Below, piece by piece: positions 6,904 to 15,530 of a stretch of DNA of 22,545 nucleotides (the first letter of the stretch is position 1; every line of letters begins with the position of its first letter). This DNA is from Timonella sp031979385 (GTDB lineage Bacteria > Actinomycetota > Actinomycetes > Actinomycetales > Cellulomonadaceae), in assembly GCA_031979385.1 (NCBI GenBank), contig DALZEF010000034.1, positions 1 to 22,545 of the forward strand, in the 5' to 3' direction. The position numbers and the translations under genes were made by a program. Under the pieces are notes generated by a model that was not told where the DNA came from, ran no database searches, and saw only the letters and a program-made list of their open reading frames with translations.

Positions 6904-7992
6904 ATGTCAACGCCTGAAACTGAAGAGAACGTAGCGTCGTTTTCCCCGCTCGATGAAGCTGCCGTGTCGGGAGCGCTTGAATCCGCTCTCGCCGCAGTAA
7001 TCGCGGCAACGACCCTTGACGAACTCAAAGCCGTGCGCACTGCACACAGCGGCGACAAAAGCCCGCTTGCACTCGCGAACCGTGAAATCGGAAAACTTGA
7101 GCCCCAGGACAAAGCTAAGGCCGGCAAGCTCCTTGGACCGGTTCGAGGCAAGATCAACAAGGCGATCGCGGATCGTCAAGTGGTTCTTGAGGCTGAGCGC
7201 GATGAGCGCGCTCTGGTCGAGGAGGCTGTGGATGTCACGCTTCCGGTCAATCGGCGTTTCATAGGTTCCCGCCACCCACTGCAGTCTCTCCAAGAGAAGG
7301 TTCAGGACTTCTTCGTCTCAATGGGCTGGGAGATCGCGGAGGGACCTGAGATCGAAGCCGAATGGTTCAACTTTGACGCCTTGAACTTTGGGCCAGACCA
7401 CCCGGCACGTCAGATGCAGGACACGTTCTTCGTGCAGAGCATGCAGGACGAGTCAGGTGAAGGGGACTCGGGTCTGGTGCTGCGCACCCACACCTCCCCG
7501 GTGCAGGCGCGAGCAATGCTTGAACGCGATCTGCCACTATATATCGCGTGCCCGGGAAAAACCTTCCGTACCGACGAACTGGATGCAACGCACACCCCTG
7601 TGTTCCACCAGGTTGAGGGCCTCGCGGTAGATAAGGGCCTCACCATGGCACATCTGCTGGGCACGCTCGACCATTTCGCCAGGGCGATGTTCGGTCCCGA
7701 AGCCAAGACCCGCATCCGCCCGTCGTTCTTCCCATTCACCGAGCCATCGGCCGAGATGGACCTGTGGTTCCCACAGAAGAAGGGTGGGCCAGGCTGGATC
7801 GAATGGGGTGGCTGCGGCATGGTCAACCCCAACGTTCTTAAGGCTGCGGGCATCGACCCCGATGAATACACGGGATTCGCGTTCGGCATGGGCCTTGAGC
7901 GCACTCTGATGCTGCGCCACGGCATCACCGACATGCACGACATCATTGAGGGAGACGTTCGCTTCTCCTCACAATTCGGAATGGACATCTGA
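6904..7992 (+). CDS. pheS: Phenylalanyl-tRNA synthetase alpha subunit
   Basis: PheS is the catalytic subunit of the alpha2-beta2 enzyme that charges tRNA-Phe in the cytoplasm. The 362-residue protein has an N-terminal coiled-coil arm (about 20-110) for tRNA contact and a class II catalytic core. Core landmarks are GSRHPLQSLQEKVQDFF (motif 1 region, about 121-137), FRTDELDATHTPVFHQVEGL (motif 2, about 221-240) and GFAFGMGLERTLMLRHGI (motif 3, about 325-342). An AAAGG stretch lies 5 bases before the ATG. Its TGA overlaps the pheT ATG by one base (TGATG), which suggests coupled translation of the two subunits in a 1:1 ratio. Confidence 0.98.
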   Translation: MSTPETEENVASFSPLDEAAVSGALESALAAVIAATTLDELKAVRTAHSGDKSPLALANREIGKLEPQDKAKAGKLLGPVRGKINKAIADRQVVLEAERDERALVEEAVDVTLPVNRRFIGSRHPLQSLQEKVQDFFVSMGWEIAEGPEIEAEWFNFDALNFGPDHPARQMQDTFFVQSMQDESGEGDSGLVLRTHTSPVQARAMLERDLPLYIACPGKTFRTDELDATHTPVFHQVEGLAVDKGLTMAHLLGTLDHFARAMFGPEAKTRIRPSFFPFTEPSAEMDLWFPQKKGGPGWIEWGGCGMVNPNVLKAAGIDPDEYTGFAFGMGLERTLMLRHGITDMHDIIEGDVRFSSQFGMDI

Positions 7993-10562
7993 TGCCAAAC
8001 ATTGCACTTCCTTGGCTTGCTGAACACGTCGAGGTTCCGAGTGATCTGACCGCGGAAAGACTGGCTGCGGCTCTGGTAAAGGTAGGGCTCGAAGAGGAAA
8101 CGATTCACTCGTCCGGCGTAACCGGACCACTCGTTGTCGGCCGCGTGGTCTCGCTTGAAAAGGAGCCACAAAAGAACGGTAAGGTTATCAACTGGTGTCA
8201 GGTTGATGTTGGCCAGCACAACGTTCTTGACGATGACGGTGCCCCAACGATCCCGCGCGGCATCATCTGTGGTGCGCAGAACTTCGTTGAGGGTGACTAT
8301 GTAGTGGCTGCATTGCCAGGCGCTGTATTGCCTGGTCCATTCCCCATCTCTTCGCGTAAGACCTATGGACACATCTCGGACGGAATGATCTGTTCGCAGC
8401 GAGAACTTGGCCTGGGTGATGACCACGCGGGAATCATCGTGCTGACCTCGATCGGTTTTGAGTCCGCAGAGCTCAGCCCCGGTCAGGACGCGCTGGAACT
8501 TCTCGGTCTGAATGAGGAGATACTCGAAATCAACGTGACTCCGGACCGTGGCTACTGCTTCTCCATGCGCGGTGTCGCCCGCGAGTTTGCGCATTCAACC
8601 GGTGCCCGGTTCACCGACCCGGGACTGCGCAACGACCTGCCGGCACCAACCGCGGATGGATTCGCTGTCCTTGTTGAGGACGAGAGCCCAATTCATGGCA
8701 AGGTCGGGTGCGACCGCTTTGTCACTCGGATCGTGCGGGGCATCGATGCCTCGGCATCAGCACCACGATGGATGCAAAAGCGCCTCGAACAGGCAGGTAT
8801 GCGTCCCATCTCGCTTGCGGTTGACGTGACCAACTACGTCATGCTTGATCTCGGACAACCGCTTCACGCATACGATCTGGCTACGCTGGCTGCTCCCATC
8901 GTGGTGCGGCGTGCCCGTGCGGGTGAGCAACTCACCACTCTTGACAATGTGACGCGCAGCCTTGACGAGCAGGACCTGCTCATCACCGATTCACCAGCCG
9001 GTGAACGCGGTTCGCGCGTGCTGGGACTTGCCGGCGTGATGGGTGGCGCTGAGACTGAGGTGTCGGGGGCGACCACAGATGTTCTCATTGAGGCTGCTCA
9101 CTTTGAGCAGATATCCGTTGCTCGCACTGCCCGTCGGCACAAACTGCCAAGTGAGGCTGCCAAGCGTTTTGAACGCGGGGTTGACCCACAACTGCCCGCC
9201 GTTGCCGCGCAGCGTGTTGTCGATCTGCTCGTCCAGTACGGTGGCGGCACTGCGGATAGTGCTGTCTTCGACGTGAACGAAACGGCTTCGGCTCCCGCTA
9301 TCAAGTTCTCGCTGCGTGACCCTGAACGTCTGTGCGGCGTTGCATACACCGACGAGCAGGTCGTTGGGGTACTCGAGCAGATAGGTTGCCAGGTAAACCC
9401 GGTACCCAACTCCTCGATTGTGGACGTTGTTCCGCCATCATGGCGACCGGACTTGACTGGTGCTGCTGAGCTCGTCGAGGAGGTGGCGCGTCTGGTCGGT
9501 TACGATCAGATTCCGTCAATTCTCCCGGTTGCACCTGCTGGTGGTGGGTTGACTGCCGCTCAAAAAGCACGGCGCACGGTGTCTCGGGCTCTGGCTGAGG
9601 CGGGTTACACCGAGGTCTTGACCTATCCATTTGTGAGTCAGACGCACTACGACGAGTTAGGGCTTCCAGAAGACGACGAGCGTCGCGTGAGTCTTGGGCT
9701 ACGCAATCCGCTTGCAGGGGATCGTCCACTGATGCGGACGAACCTTCTGGTTACGCTGTTGGACGCCGCACGCCGTAACGTTGCACGTGGAAACTCCGAT
9801 GTCGCGCTGTTTGAACAGTCGCTCGTGACTCGCCCAACAAAAGACCTACCGGTAGCCCCGCAGCTACCCCCAGCGAGCAAACCATCGGATGCGGAACTTG
9901 CCGCCCTGCATGCGGGAGTTCCCGCTCAGCCACGTCACGTGGCGGGTGTCATCGCCGGAGCGGCAACCCCGTCGGGTTGGTGGGGTAATGGGCGTGCAGC
10001 CGACTGGACCGACGCGTTTGCTGCGGTTGAGCTGATTGCCCAGCGCGTTGGCGTATCTGTGCGACGTGTCGCGGACAACGCCCAGGCTCCGTTCCATCCG
10101 GGCCGTTGCGCGCGCTTTGAGACCGAAGATGGTGTTGTGCTCGGCTACGCGGGCGAACTGCACCCGCGCGTCGTTGAAGCGTTCTCATTGCCTGCCCGCG
10201 CTGTCGCCTTCGAGATTGACTTGGACGCATTCGTTGCAGCCCAGCCAGAAGGCCCGTACCAAGCGCGGGAGGTTTCAACCTACCCCCTTGCGAAGGAAGA
10301 CATCGCTTTGGTCGTTGACATGGATGTTTCTGCTCAGGAACTGCGCGAGGCCATCATCGAGGGTGCAGGAGACGCTCTTGAGTCTCTCGAACTCTTTGAC
10401 GTGTTCTATGGAGAGCAGGTTGGCGAGGGCAAGAAGTCGCTTGCGTTCGCATTGCGCTTGAGGGCCCCGGACCGTACGCTCACCGCGGAAGACACCGCGG
10501 CAATCCGTGAATCGGCAGTGAAGGTAGCAGCAACGCGGTTTGGTGCGGTGCTGCGCGGCTGA
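7992..10562 (+). CDS. pheT: Phenylalanyl-tRNA synthetase beta subunit
   Basis: PheT is the large subunit that carries tRNA-binding and editing functions. At 856 residues it has the full domain set. An OB-fold tRNA-binding domain covers about 40-150, with GIICGAQNFVEGD and SDGMICSQRELGLGDDH. EINVTPDRGYCFSMRGVARE lies at 179-198, followed by the B3/B4 editing domain with VDVTNYVMLDLGQPLHAYD (about 277-295). The B5 domain (about 435-510) ends near VARLVGYDQIPSILP. A degenerate class II core comes next, and a C-terminal anticodon-binding FDX-ACB domain (about 763-855, EVSTYPLAKEDIALVVD) closes the protein. Its ATG overlaps the pheS stop. A strong hairpin terminator follows. Confidence 0.98.
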   Translation: MPNIALPWLAEHVEVPSDLTAERLAAALVKVGLEEETIHSSGVTGPLVVGRVVSLEKEPQKNGKVINWCQVDVGQHNVLDDDGAPTIPRGIICGAQNFVEGDYVVAALPGAVLPGPFPISSRKTYGHISDGMICSQRELGLGDDHAGIIVLTSIGFESAELSPGQDALELLGLNEEILEINVTPDRGYCFSMRGVAREFAHSTGARFTDPGLRNDLPAPTADGFAVLVEDESPIHGKVGCDRFVTRIVRGIDASASAPRWMQKRLEQAGMRPISLAVDVTNYVMLDLGQPLHAYDLATLAAPIVVRRARAGEQLTTLDNVTRSLDEQDLLITDSPAGERGSRVLGLAGVMGGAETEVSGATTDVLIEAAHFEQISVARTARRHKLPSEAAKRFERGVDPQLPAVAAQRVVDLLVQYGGGTADSAVFDVNETASAPAIKFSLRDPERLCGVAYTDEQVVGVLEQIGCQVNPVPNSSIVDVVPPSWRPDLTGAAELVEEVARLVGYDQIPSILPVAPAGGGLTAAQKARRTVSRALAEAGYTEVLTYPFVSQTHYDELGLPEDDERRVSLGLRNPLAGDRPLMRTNLLVTLLDAARRNVARGNSDVALFEQSLVTRPTKDLPVAPQLPPASKPSDAELAALHAGVPAQPRHVAGVIAGAATPSGWWGNGRAADWTDAFAAVELIAQRVGVSVRRVADNAQAPFHPGRCARFETEDGVVLGYAGELHPRVVEAFSLPARAVAFEIDLDAFVAAQPEGPYQAREVSTYPLAKEDIALVVDMDVSAQELREAIIEGAGDALESLELFDVFYGEQVGEGKKSLAFALRLRAPDRTLTAEDTAAIRESAVKVAATRFGAVLRG

Positions 10563-10587
10563 TAGTCGGGGCTGGACAAAAAACACA

Positions 10588-10619
10588 AAGGTCCGCAACC
10601 CAGTCGGGTTGCGGACCTT
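10588..10619. terminator. Bidirectional terminator between pheT and small membrane protein
   Basis: AAGGTCCGCAACCC (10588-10601) pairs perfectly with GGGTTGCGGACCTT (10606-10619), 14 bp around AGTC. Plus-strand reading continues into CCTGTTTG; minus-strand reading continues into TGTGTTTTTTG, a better U-tract. It serves the two convergent genes on either side. Confidence 0.88.
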
Positions 10620-10643
10620 CCTGTTTGTCGGGGATGGGTTCCC

Positions 10644-10904
10644 CTAAGCCTGATCGGTCGGAATATCGGGACCCTGGATGACGCACTCCACGAATGGTGG
10701 CAGGAACGAGTAGGAGACCTCGGCAGAGACATCTGGGTGCTCGTTTAGCGCCTCGCAAGGCTGCGCACGATTGTTGTGATAGATCGCAGCCATGCATATA
10801 CATGCAATCAGGGTCGCTATGCCCCACAGAACGAGAGTTGACTTTCTACGCGGTGAGTCGTTCCCAGCAGTGTAGGGATTGTAGCCGGATGGCGGGATTG
10901 ACAA
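10644..10904 (-). CDS. Small single-pass membrane protein of unknown function
   Basis: I do not recognise the family. I chose the TTG at 10904 (86 residues) because AAAGGA lies 6 bases upstream; the frame is open to a TTG at 10982, but no ribosome site stands there. The N-terminal 22 residues are polar with tyrosine, proline and arginine (ending SPRRKS), followed by one transmembrane helix (about 24-41, TLVLWGIATLIACICMAA). The outer tail holds two cysteines at residues 50 and 74 (QPCEALNE, FVECVIQG) that could form a disulfide outside the cell. The positive residues before the helix suggest the N-terminus is inside. It is convergent with pheT and divergent from argC, with a terminator at its end. 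Confidence 0.6.
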   Translation of the reverse strand: MSIPPSGYNPYTAGNDSPRRKSTLVLWGIATLIACICMAAIYHNNRAQPCEALNEHPDVSAEVSYSFLPPFVECVIQGPDIPTDQA

Positions 10905-11006
10905 TGTGTTTCCTTTATCTGAATTGCAGGTGAAAAGCACGTAATAGGTGGTGGTGGTCTCGCAGGGTAGTCTATATTTCAACGCACGAGAGTTCGGTGC
11001 TGCATG

Positions 11007-11039
11007 TCACATTCCACGATGTGAAAGATTGGGTTTCAC
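11007..11039 (+). promoter_or_regulatory. Overlapping inverted repeats upstream of argC
   Basis: TCACAT (11007-11012) is complementary to ATGTGA (11019-11024) across 6 bases, and GTGAAA (11021-11026) to TTTCAC (11034-11039) across 7. They share GTGA, so the two pairings exclude each other. They lie immediately before the ARG-box pair. They could be operator half-sites or an alternative-fold leader. Confidence 0.3.
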
Positions 11040-11050
11040 CCCGGCAAGTC

Positions 11051-11088
11051 GCTGTATTTATTCTCAATGAAGTGTATTGTTATGCACA
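11051..11088. promoter_or_regulatory. Tandem ARG boxes (ArgR operator) at argC start
   Basis: Two 18-base sites, 11051-11068 and 11071-11088, are separated by 2 bases, close to the spacing of classic paired ARG boxes. The second contains TGTAT-TGTT-ATGCA, one mismatch from a perfect inverted repeat; the first contains TGTAT-TTAT-TCTCA, a weaker match. Both have AT-rich centres as in the TGAAT-wwww-ATTCA consensus. A possible -10 (TATTGT, 11075-11080) lies inside the second box, so ArgR would block polymerase directly. argR is encoded at the end of this operon. Confidence 0.6.
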
Positions 11089-12143
11089 TGGTTTACAGTG
11101 TCGCAGTTGCAGGGGCGAGCGGTTACGCAGGCGGAGAGATCCTGCGCATCCTTGCCGATCACCCGGAAATCGAGATTGGGGCGGTCACGGCGCATTCAAA
11201 TGCGGGAACCCCACTCGGTCAGCACCAACCGCATATCCGTGGATTGGCCGACCGTATCTTGAAACACACCACTGTAGAGAATCTATCAGGGCACGACATC
11301 GTTGTTCTAGCGTTGCCGCACGGTGCCAGTGGTGAAATAGCAGCGCAACTTCCTGCCGAGACCCTGGTTGTGGACTTGGGTGCGGATCACCGCCTCGAGA
11401 GCGCGGCTGACTGGGAAGAATACTACGGTAGCGCTCACGCCGGCACCTGGGCCTACGGGATGCCGGAGTTGATCATCGGCGTGGGTGACCGGCAGCGTTC
11501 ACAACTCACACAAGCGCGGCGGATCGCAGTTCCCGGATGCAACGTGACGGCAGTCACGCTCGGCGTGCAGCCTGGTATTGCGGCAGGTCTGGTGTCGGCC
11601 ACCGATATCGTTTCGGTCTTGGCCGTGGGGTATTCGGGGGCGGGCAAGGCGTTGAAACCGCACCTACTCGCCTCGGAGGCCTTGGGCAATGCGGTCCCAT
11701 ATGCGGTGGGTGGAACGCATCGTCATATCCCGGAGATCGGCCAGAACCTGAAGAAGGCGGGTGCCCAGCACTTCTCAATCTCGTTTACGCCCGTTCTCGT
11801 GCCGATGTCGCGTGGCATCTTGGCCACGACAACCGCTCAGCTTGCCCCCGGAGTTGCTGAGCCGACTGATGACCAACTGCATGCGATCTGGAGTGCGGCA
11901 TACGCTGACGAACCGTTCATGCAGGTGCTGCCACAGGGCGTGTGGCCGACAACCGCGCCGACTATCGGGGCGAATACCGCGCACATTCAGGTTGGCTGGG
12001 ACAAGAAAGCCAAGCGGGTAGTGACCGTGTGCGCAATCGATAACCTGGTCAAGGGAACTGCGGGCGCGGCGGTGCAGTCGATGAACGTGGCTCTTGGCCT
12101 ACCAGAAGATCTTGGTTTGACGATTCAGGGAGTAGCGCCATGA
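11088..12143 (+). CDS. argC: N-acetyl-gamma-glutamyl-phosphate reductase
   Basis: ArgC reduces N-acetylglutamyl phosphate to the semialdehyde with NADPH, step three of arginine synthesis. I chose ATG 11088 (MVYSVAVAGASGYAGGEILR, 351 residues) because family similarity starts there; ATGs at 11067 and 11082 are in frame but lie within the ARG boxes. No ribosome site precedes any of them, and a -10-like TATTGT lies 7 bases before 11088, so the mRNA may be leaderless. The Rossmann motif GASGYAGGE is at 9-17, the catalytic Cys at 151 in AVPGCNVTAV, and the active-site His in GTHRHIPE (about 209-216). It heads the operon and overlaps argJ by 4 bases. Confidence 0.96.
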   Translation: MVYSVAVAGASGYAGGEILRILADHPEIEIGAVTAHSNAGTPLGQHQPHIRGLADRILKHTTVENLSGHDIVVLALPHGASGEIAAQLPAETLVVDLGADHRLESAADWEEYYGSAHAGTWAYGMPELIIGVGDRQRSQLTQARRIAVPGCNVTAVTLGVQPGIAAGLVSATDIVSVLAVGYSGAGKALKPHLLASEALGNAVPYAVGGTHRHIPEIGQNLKKAGAQHFSISFTPVLVPMSRGILATTTAQLAPGVAEPTDDQLHAIWSAAYADEPFMQVLPQGVWPTTAPTIGANTAHIQVGWDKKAKRVVTVCAIDNLVKGTAGAAVQSMNVALGLPEDLGLTIQGVAP

Positions 12144-13303
12144 CCGTGACCACGCCACAGGGTTTCAGGGCGGCCGGTATCGCCGCAGGAATTAAGGCAT
12201 CGGGAAACAAGGATGTCGCCGTTGTCATCAATGATGGACCGTTGGATGTTGCCGCAGCGGTTCTTACCTCGAATCGGGTTCATGCGGCGCCCGTTGCCTG
12301 GACCCGCCAAGCCGTTGCTGACGGGCGCGCGCGCGCCATCGTGCTCAATTCTGGTGGCGCGAATGCGTGCACCGGCCCAGACGGCTTCGCCGACACGCAC
12401 CGCACGGCGGAGTATCTTGCTCAGAGACTCGACATTTCTGCGCAGGACGCACTCGTGTGTTCGACAGGTCTGATCGGGGTACGGTTGCCGATGGATAACC
12501 TGTTCTCCGGAATCGACACGGCGGTCGCCGGGCTGTCAGAGGATGGCGGCTCGGATGCCGCTGACGCGATCATGACCACGGACACCGTTTCCAAGACTGC
12601 AACCTTCGTCGGCGATGGCTGGTCCATTGGAGGTATGGCCAAGGGCGCGGGAATGTTGGCACCCGGATTGGCGACGATGCTGTGCGTGATCACGTCGGAT
12701 GCGGTGGTGTCGGCTTCCGTGGCAGATGCGGCTCTGCGCGCCGCCACTAGGGTCACGTTTGACCGGGTGGATTCGGATGGATGCATGTCCACGAACGACA
12801 CGGTCGCTCTGCTCGTGTCGGGTGCGTCTGGCAAGGAGGTCAGTGCGGAGGAGTTCACGAGCGCGCTTAGCCAAGTATGTGCGGACCTCTCCCGCCAACT
12901 GGTGGCGGATGCTGAGGGCGCTTCGCACGATATCGCGGTGAAGGTGGTCAACGCATCGAGTGAGGACGCAGCGGTTGCCGTTGCCCGTGCAGTGACGCGT
13001 TCGAATCTGTTCAAGGCCGCGATGTTCGGTAACGACCCAAACTGGGGTCGCGTTCTGTCGGCGGTGGGTACAGTGCCGGAGGACATTGCTCCGTTCAACG
13101 CGAATCTGCTTGACGTCTCGATCAACGGCGTTCAGATCTGCCGCGCGGGAGGAGTGGGGGAAGACCGAGAACTCGTGGACCTCGCCTCCAACCGCGAGGT
13201 GCACGTGGAGATCGACCTGCACGCAGGAACTGCCACAGCGACAGTGTGGACCAATGACCTCACCCACGATTACGTTCACGAGAACAGCGCATACTCATCA
13301 TGA
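12140..13303 (+). CDS. argJ: Glutamate N-acetyltransferase / ornithine acetyltransferase
   Basis: ArgJ moves the acetyl group from N-acetylornithine to glutamate, recycling it, and in many species also makes N-acetylglutamate from acetyl-CoA. The 387-residue precursor is expected to cleave itself before Thr179 in KGAGMLAPGLATMLCVITSDA (region 169-188), the conserved autoproteolysis site. Other landmarks are LNSGGANACTG (69-79), the FGNDPNWGR stretch near 295-303, and the typical C-terminal NSAYSS. The start ATG overlaps the argC stop (ATGA), so translation is probably coupled. No argE is present in the window, consistent with the cyclic pathway. Whether it is mono- or bifunctional cannot be told by eye. 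Confidence 0.97.
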   Translation: MTVTTPQGFRAAGIAAGIKASGNKDVAVVINDGPLDVAAAVLTSNRVHAAPVAWTRQAVADGRARAIVLNSGGANACTGPDGFADTHRTAEYLAQRLDISAQDALVCSTGLIGVRLPMDNLFSGIDTAVAGLSEDGGSDAADAIMTTDTVSKTATFVGDGWSIGGMAKGAGMLAPGLATMLCVITSDAVVSASVADAALRAATRVTFDRVDSDGCMSTNDTVALLVSGASGKEVSAEEFTSALSQVCADLSRQLVADAEGASHDIAVKVVNASSEDAAVAVARAVTRSNLFKAAMFGNDPNWGRVLSAVGTVPEDIAPFNANLLDVSINGVQICRAGGVGEDRELVDLASNREVHVEIDLHAGTATATVWTNDLTHDYVHENSAYSS

Positions 13304-14223
13304 TCATCGAAGACAACGGAATCGATCCGACCAACGACCTCACCCCAATCCAAAAGGCTGAGGTTCTGCTCGAGGCCCTGCCATGGCTGCAACAGTTCAA
13401 AGGCGCCCTCGTGGTCATCAAATACGGTGGCAACGCCATGATCGATGAGGAACTCAAGGCAGCGTTTGCCCAGGACATGGTGTTCCTTAAGCACATGGGC
13501 CTGCAACCGGTCATCGTTCACGGCGGCGGCCCTCAAATCTCTGAGATGCTCGGTCGACTGGGAATCGAGAGTGAGTTCCGTGGCGGATTCCGCGTGACCA
13601 CACCCGAGGCGATGGACGTTGTGCGCATGGTCCTCACCGGGAAGGTCTCACGTGAACTGGTGGGACTACTCAACGCACACGGACGCTACGCAGTGGGCCT
13701 GTCTGGTGAGGATGGCGGACTGTTCCAAGCCCGCAGACGCACCGCAACGGTCAACGGCGAGTCCGTGGACGTGGGGCTCGTCGGTGACGTGGTCAAGGTC
13801 AACCCACAAGCGGTCTCCGACCTTCTCGCAGCGGGACGCATCCCGGTCGTGTCAACCGTTGCCCCAGACATCGATGACCCGACAACAGTGCTGAACATCA
13901 ACGCGGATACGGCGGCCTCGGCGCTCGCGGTGGCGCTCGGTGCCCGCAAGCTGATTGTGCTCACTGATGTTGAAGGTCTGTACACGAACTGGCCGGACAA
14001 GGATTCACTGGTTAGCCAGATCGCGGCGAGCGAACTCGCACAACTTCTTCCAACCCTAGAGAGCGGTATGGTGCCCAAGATGGAAGCTTGCCTGCGTGCG
14101 GTTGAGGGCGGCATCAGTGAAGCCCACGTTATTGACGGACGGGTCGCGCACTCGATCCTCATGGAGGTTTTCACCTCAAAGGGTATTGGCACCATGGTGG
14201 TTCCGGACGGGAGCGTAAAATGA
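13300..14223 (+). CDS. argB: Acetylglutamate kinase
   Basis: ArgB phosphorylates N-acetylglutamate, usually the feedback-controlled step. The 307-residue protein shows the amino-acid-kinase fold: KYGGNAM (41-47), HGGGPQI (74-80), NINADTAASALAVALGARK (about 199-217), and GMVPKMEACLRAVEGG near 257-272. An N-terminal helix before the first strand (about 15-33, TPIQKAEVLLEALPWLQQF) is the feature found in arginine-inhibited hexameric enzymes and missing from the E. coli type, so arginine feedback inhibition is likely. The ATG overlaps the argJ stop by 4 bases and there is no separate ribosome site. Confidence 0.97.
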   Translation: MIIEDNGIDPTNDLTPIQKAEVLLEALPWLQQFKGALVVIKYGGNAMIDEELKAAFAQDMVFLKHMGLQPVIVHGGGPQISEMLGRLGIESEFRGGFRVTTPEAMDVVRMVLTGKVSRELVGLLNAHGRYAVGLSGEDGGLFQARRRTATVNGESVDVGLVGDVVKVNPQAVSDLLAAGRIPVVSTVAPDIDDPTTVLNINADTAASALAVALGARKLIVLTDVEGLYTNWPDKDSLVSQIAASELAQLLPTLESGMVPKMEACLRAVEGGISEAHVIDGRVAHSILMEVFTSKGIGTMVVPDGSVK

Positions 14224-15530
14224 CCGAGCACACAGTCACTCGGAGCAACGACGCCCAGAACGTATCGTCGTCGAAACCGGCAGCAACCGGAATCCTCGAT
14301 GCCCCACACACTAATGCTCAGTGGACCGAGCAGTATGGCGCAGCGATCATGGACACCTTCGGTCTACCGCAGCGTGTGCTCGTGCGCGGTGAGGGACCGT
14401 ACGTGTGGGATGCCGACGGCAAACGCTACCTCGATCTGCTTGCCGGAATCGCCGTGAACGCGCTCGGACACGCACACCCCACCCTGACAGCAGCGATCTC
14501 CGCACAATTGGGCACACTGGGTCATGTCTCAAACTTCTTCGGCACACCCACCCAGATATCCCTCGCACACGCACTCCTCAACATCACCGGCGCACCAACC
14601 GGGTCAAAGGTGTTCTTCACCAACTCGGGCGCAGAAGCCAACGAAGCCCTGTTCAAGATGGCCCGTAAAACCGGACGCAAGCGGATCTTCGCACTTGAAG
14701 GCTCATTCCACGGCCGGACCATGGGAGCCCTCGCGCTCACCTCGAAGCAGGCTTACCGGGAACCGTTTGAACCCCTACCAGGGGGCGTGGAGTTCCTGCC
14801 CTTCGGTGATGTCCACGCACTCGAACAAGCATTCGCAACGTCAGGTGACGACGTGGCAATGCTCATCGTCGAACCCCTGCAGGGTGAGGCCGGAGTGCGC
14901 CCACTACCAGCCGGATACCTCACCAAAGCCCGCGAACTGACTACCCAACACGGTGCACTCCTCGCAATCGATGAGGTCCAAACCGGAATCGGACGCACCG
15001 GCACCTGGTTCGGATACCAACACCACCACATCGGTGGGGGTATCCAACCAGACGTCATCAGCCTCGCCAAAGGACTCGGCGGCGGATTCCCCATCGGAGC
15101 CGTGGTCGCCTACGGCGAGCACGCAGCAACCCTGCTCACGCGAGGACAACACGGAACCACCTTCGGCGGAAACCCGGTCGCAGCCGCAGCGGCACTCGCC
15201 ACCCTCGGCGTGCTCGAACGCGATCACGTCTTGGACAACGTCACGCAACTCGGCACCCACATCCAAGGCCAAATCGTCGCCAAGCAACACCCACTCATCA
15301 AAGACGTGCGCGGCGAAGGACTTCTCATCGCACTCGAACTGACCGGGGACTTCTCGGCCAAGATCGCTGCACGCGCCCTAGACGCGGGCTTCATCGTCAA
15401 CGCGGTCAACCCAAGCGCAATCAGGCTCGCACCACCACTGAACCTGTCCCGGGCACAAGTCCAACCCTTCCTTGATTTCATCGACCATCTGCCACAGTTC
15501 GAGGCCGAGCTGGAAACGGAGCAACCATGA
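14220..15530 (+). CDS. argD: Acetylornithine aminotransferase
   Basis: ArgD transfers the amino group of glutamate to N-acetylglutamate semialdehyde with pyridoxal phosphate. The 436-residue protein is a class III aminotransferase. Landmarks are FFTNSGAEANEALFKMARKT (132-151), SFHGRTMGALALT (162-174), IVEPLQGEAG (216-225), IDEVQTGIGRTGTWFGYQ (250-267) and the cofactor lysine K284 in SLAKGLGGGFPIG. The first 30 or so residues are rich in Ser, Thr and Ala and lie before the usual start of similarity (WTEQYGAAIMDTFG). The ATG is nonetheless fixed by its 4-base overlap with argB, so the extension may be real. It overlaps argF by 4 bases. Confidence 0.97.
   Translation: MTEHTVTRSNDAQNVSSSKPAATGILDAPHTNAQWTEQYGAAIMDTFGLPQRVLVRGEGPYVWDADGKRYLDLLAGIAVNALGHAHPTLTAAISAQLGTLGHVSNFFGTPTQISLAHALLNITGAPTGSKVFFTNSGAEANEALFKMARKTGRKRIFALEGSFHGRTMGALALTSKQAYREPFEPLPGGVEFLPFGDVHALEQAFATSGDDVAMLIVEPLQGEAGVRPLPAGYLTKARELTTQHGALLAIDEVQTGIGRTGTWFGYQHHHIGGGIQPDVISLAKGLGGGFPIGAVVAYGEHAATLLTRGQHGTTFGGNPVAAAAALATLGVLERDHVLDNVTQLGTHIQGQIVAKQHPLIKDVRGEGLLIALELTGDFSAKIAARALDAGFIVNAVNPSAIRLAPPLNLSRAQVQPFLDFIDHLPQFEAELETEQP

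Noticed and set aside
7410..8594. Long minus-strand open frame opposite pheS and pheT
   Set aside because: It spans both genes antisense and shows no domain; codon bias on the coding strand creates it.
11007..11024. CRP/GlxR-type site upstream of argC
   Set aside because: The half-sites are in the order TCACAT-N6-ATGTGA, opposite to the TGTGA-N6-TCACA consensus.
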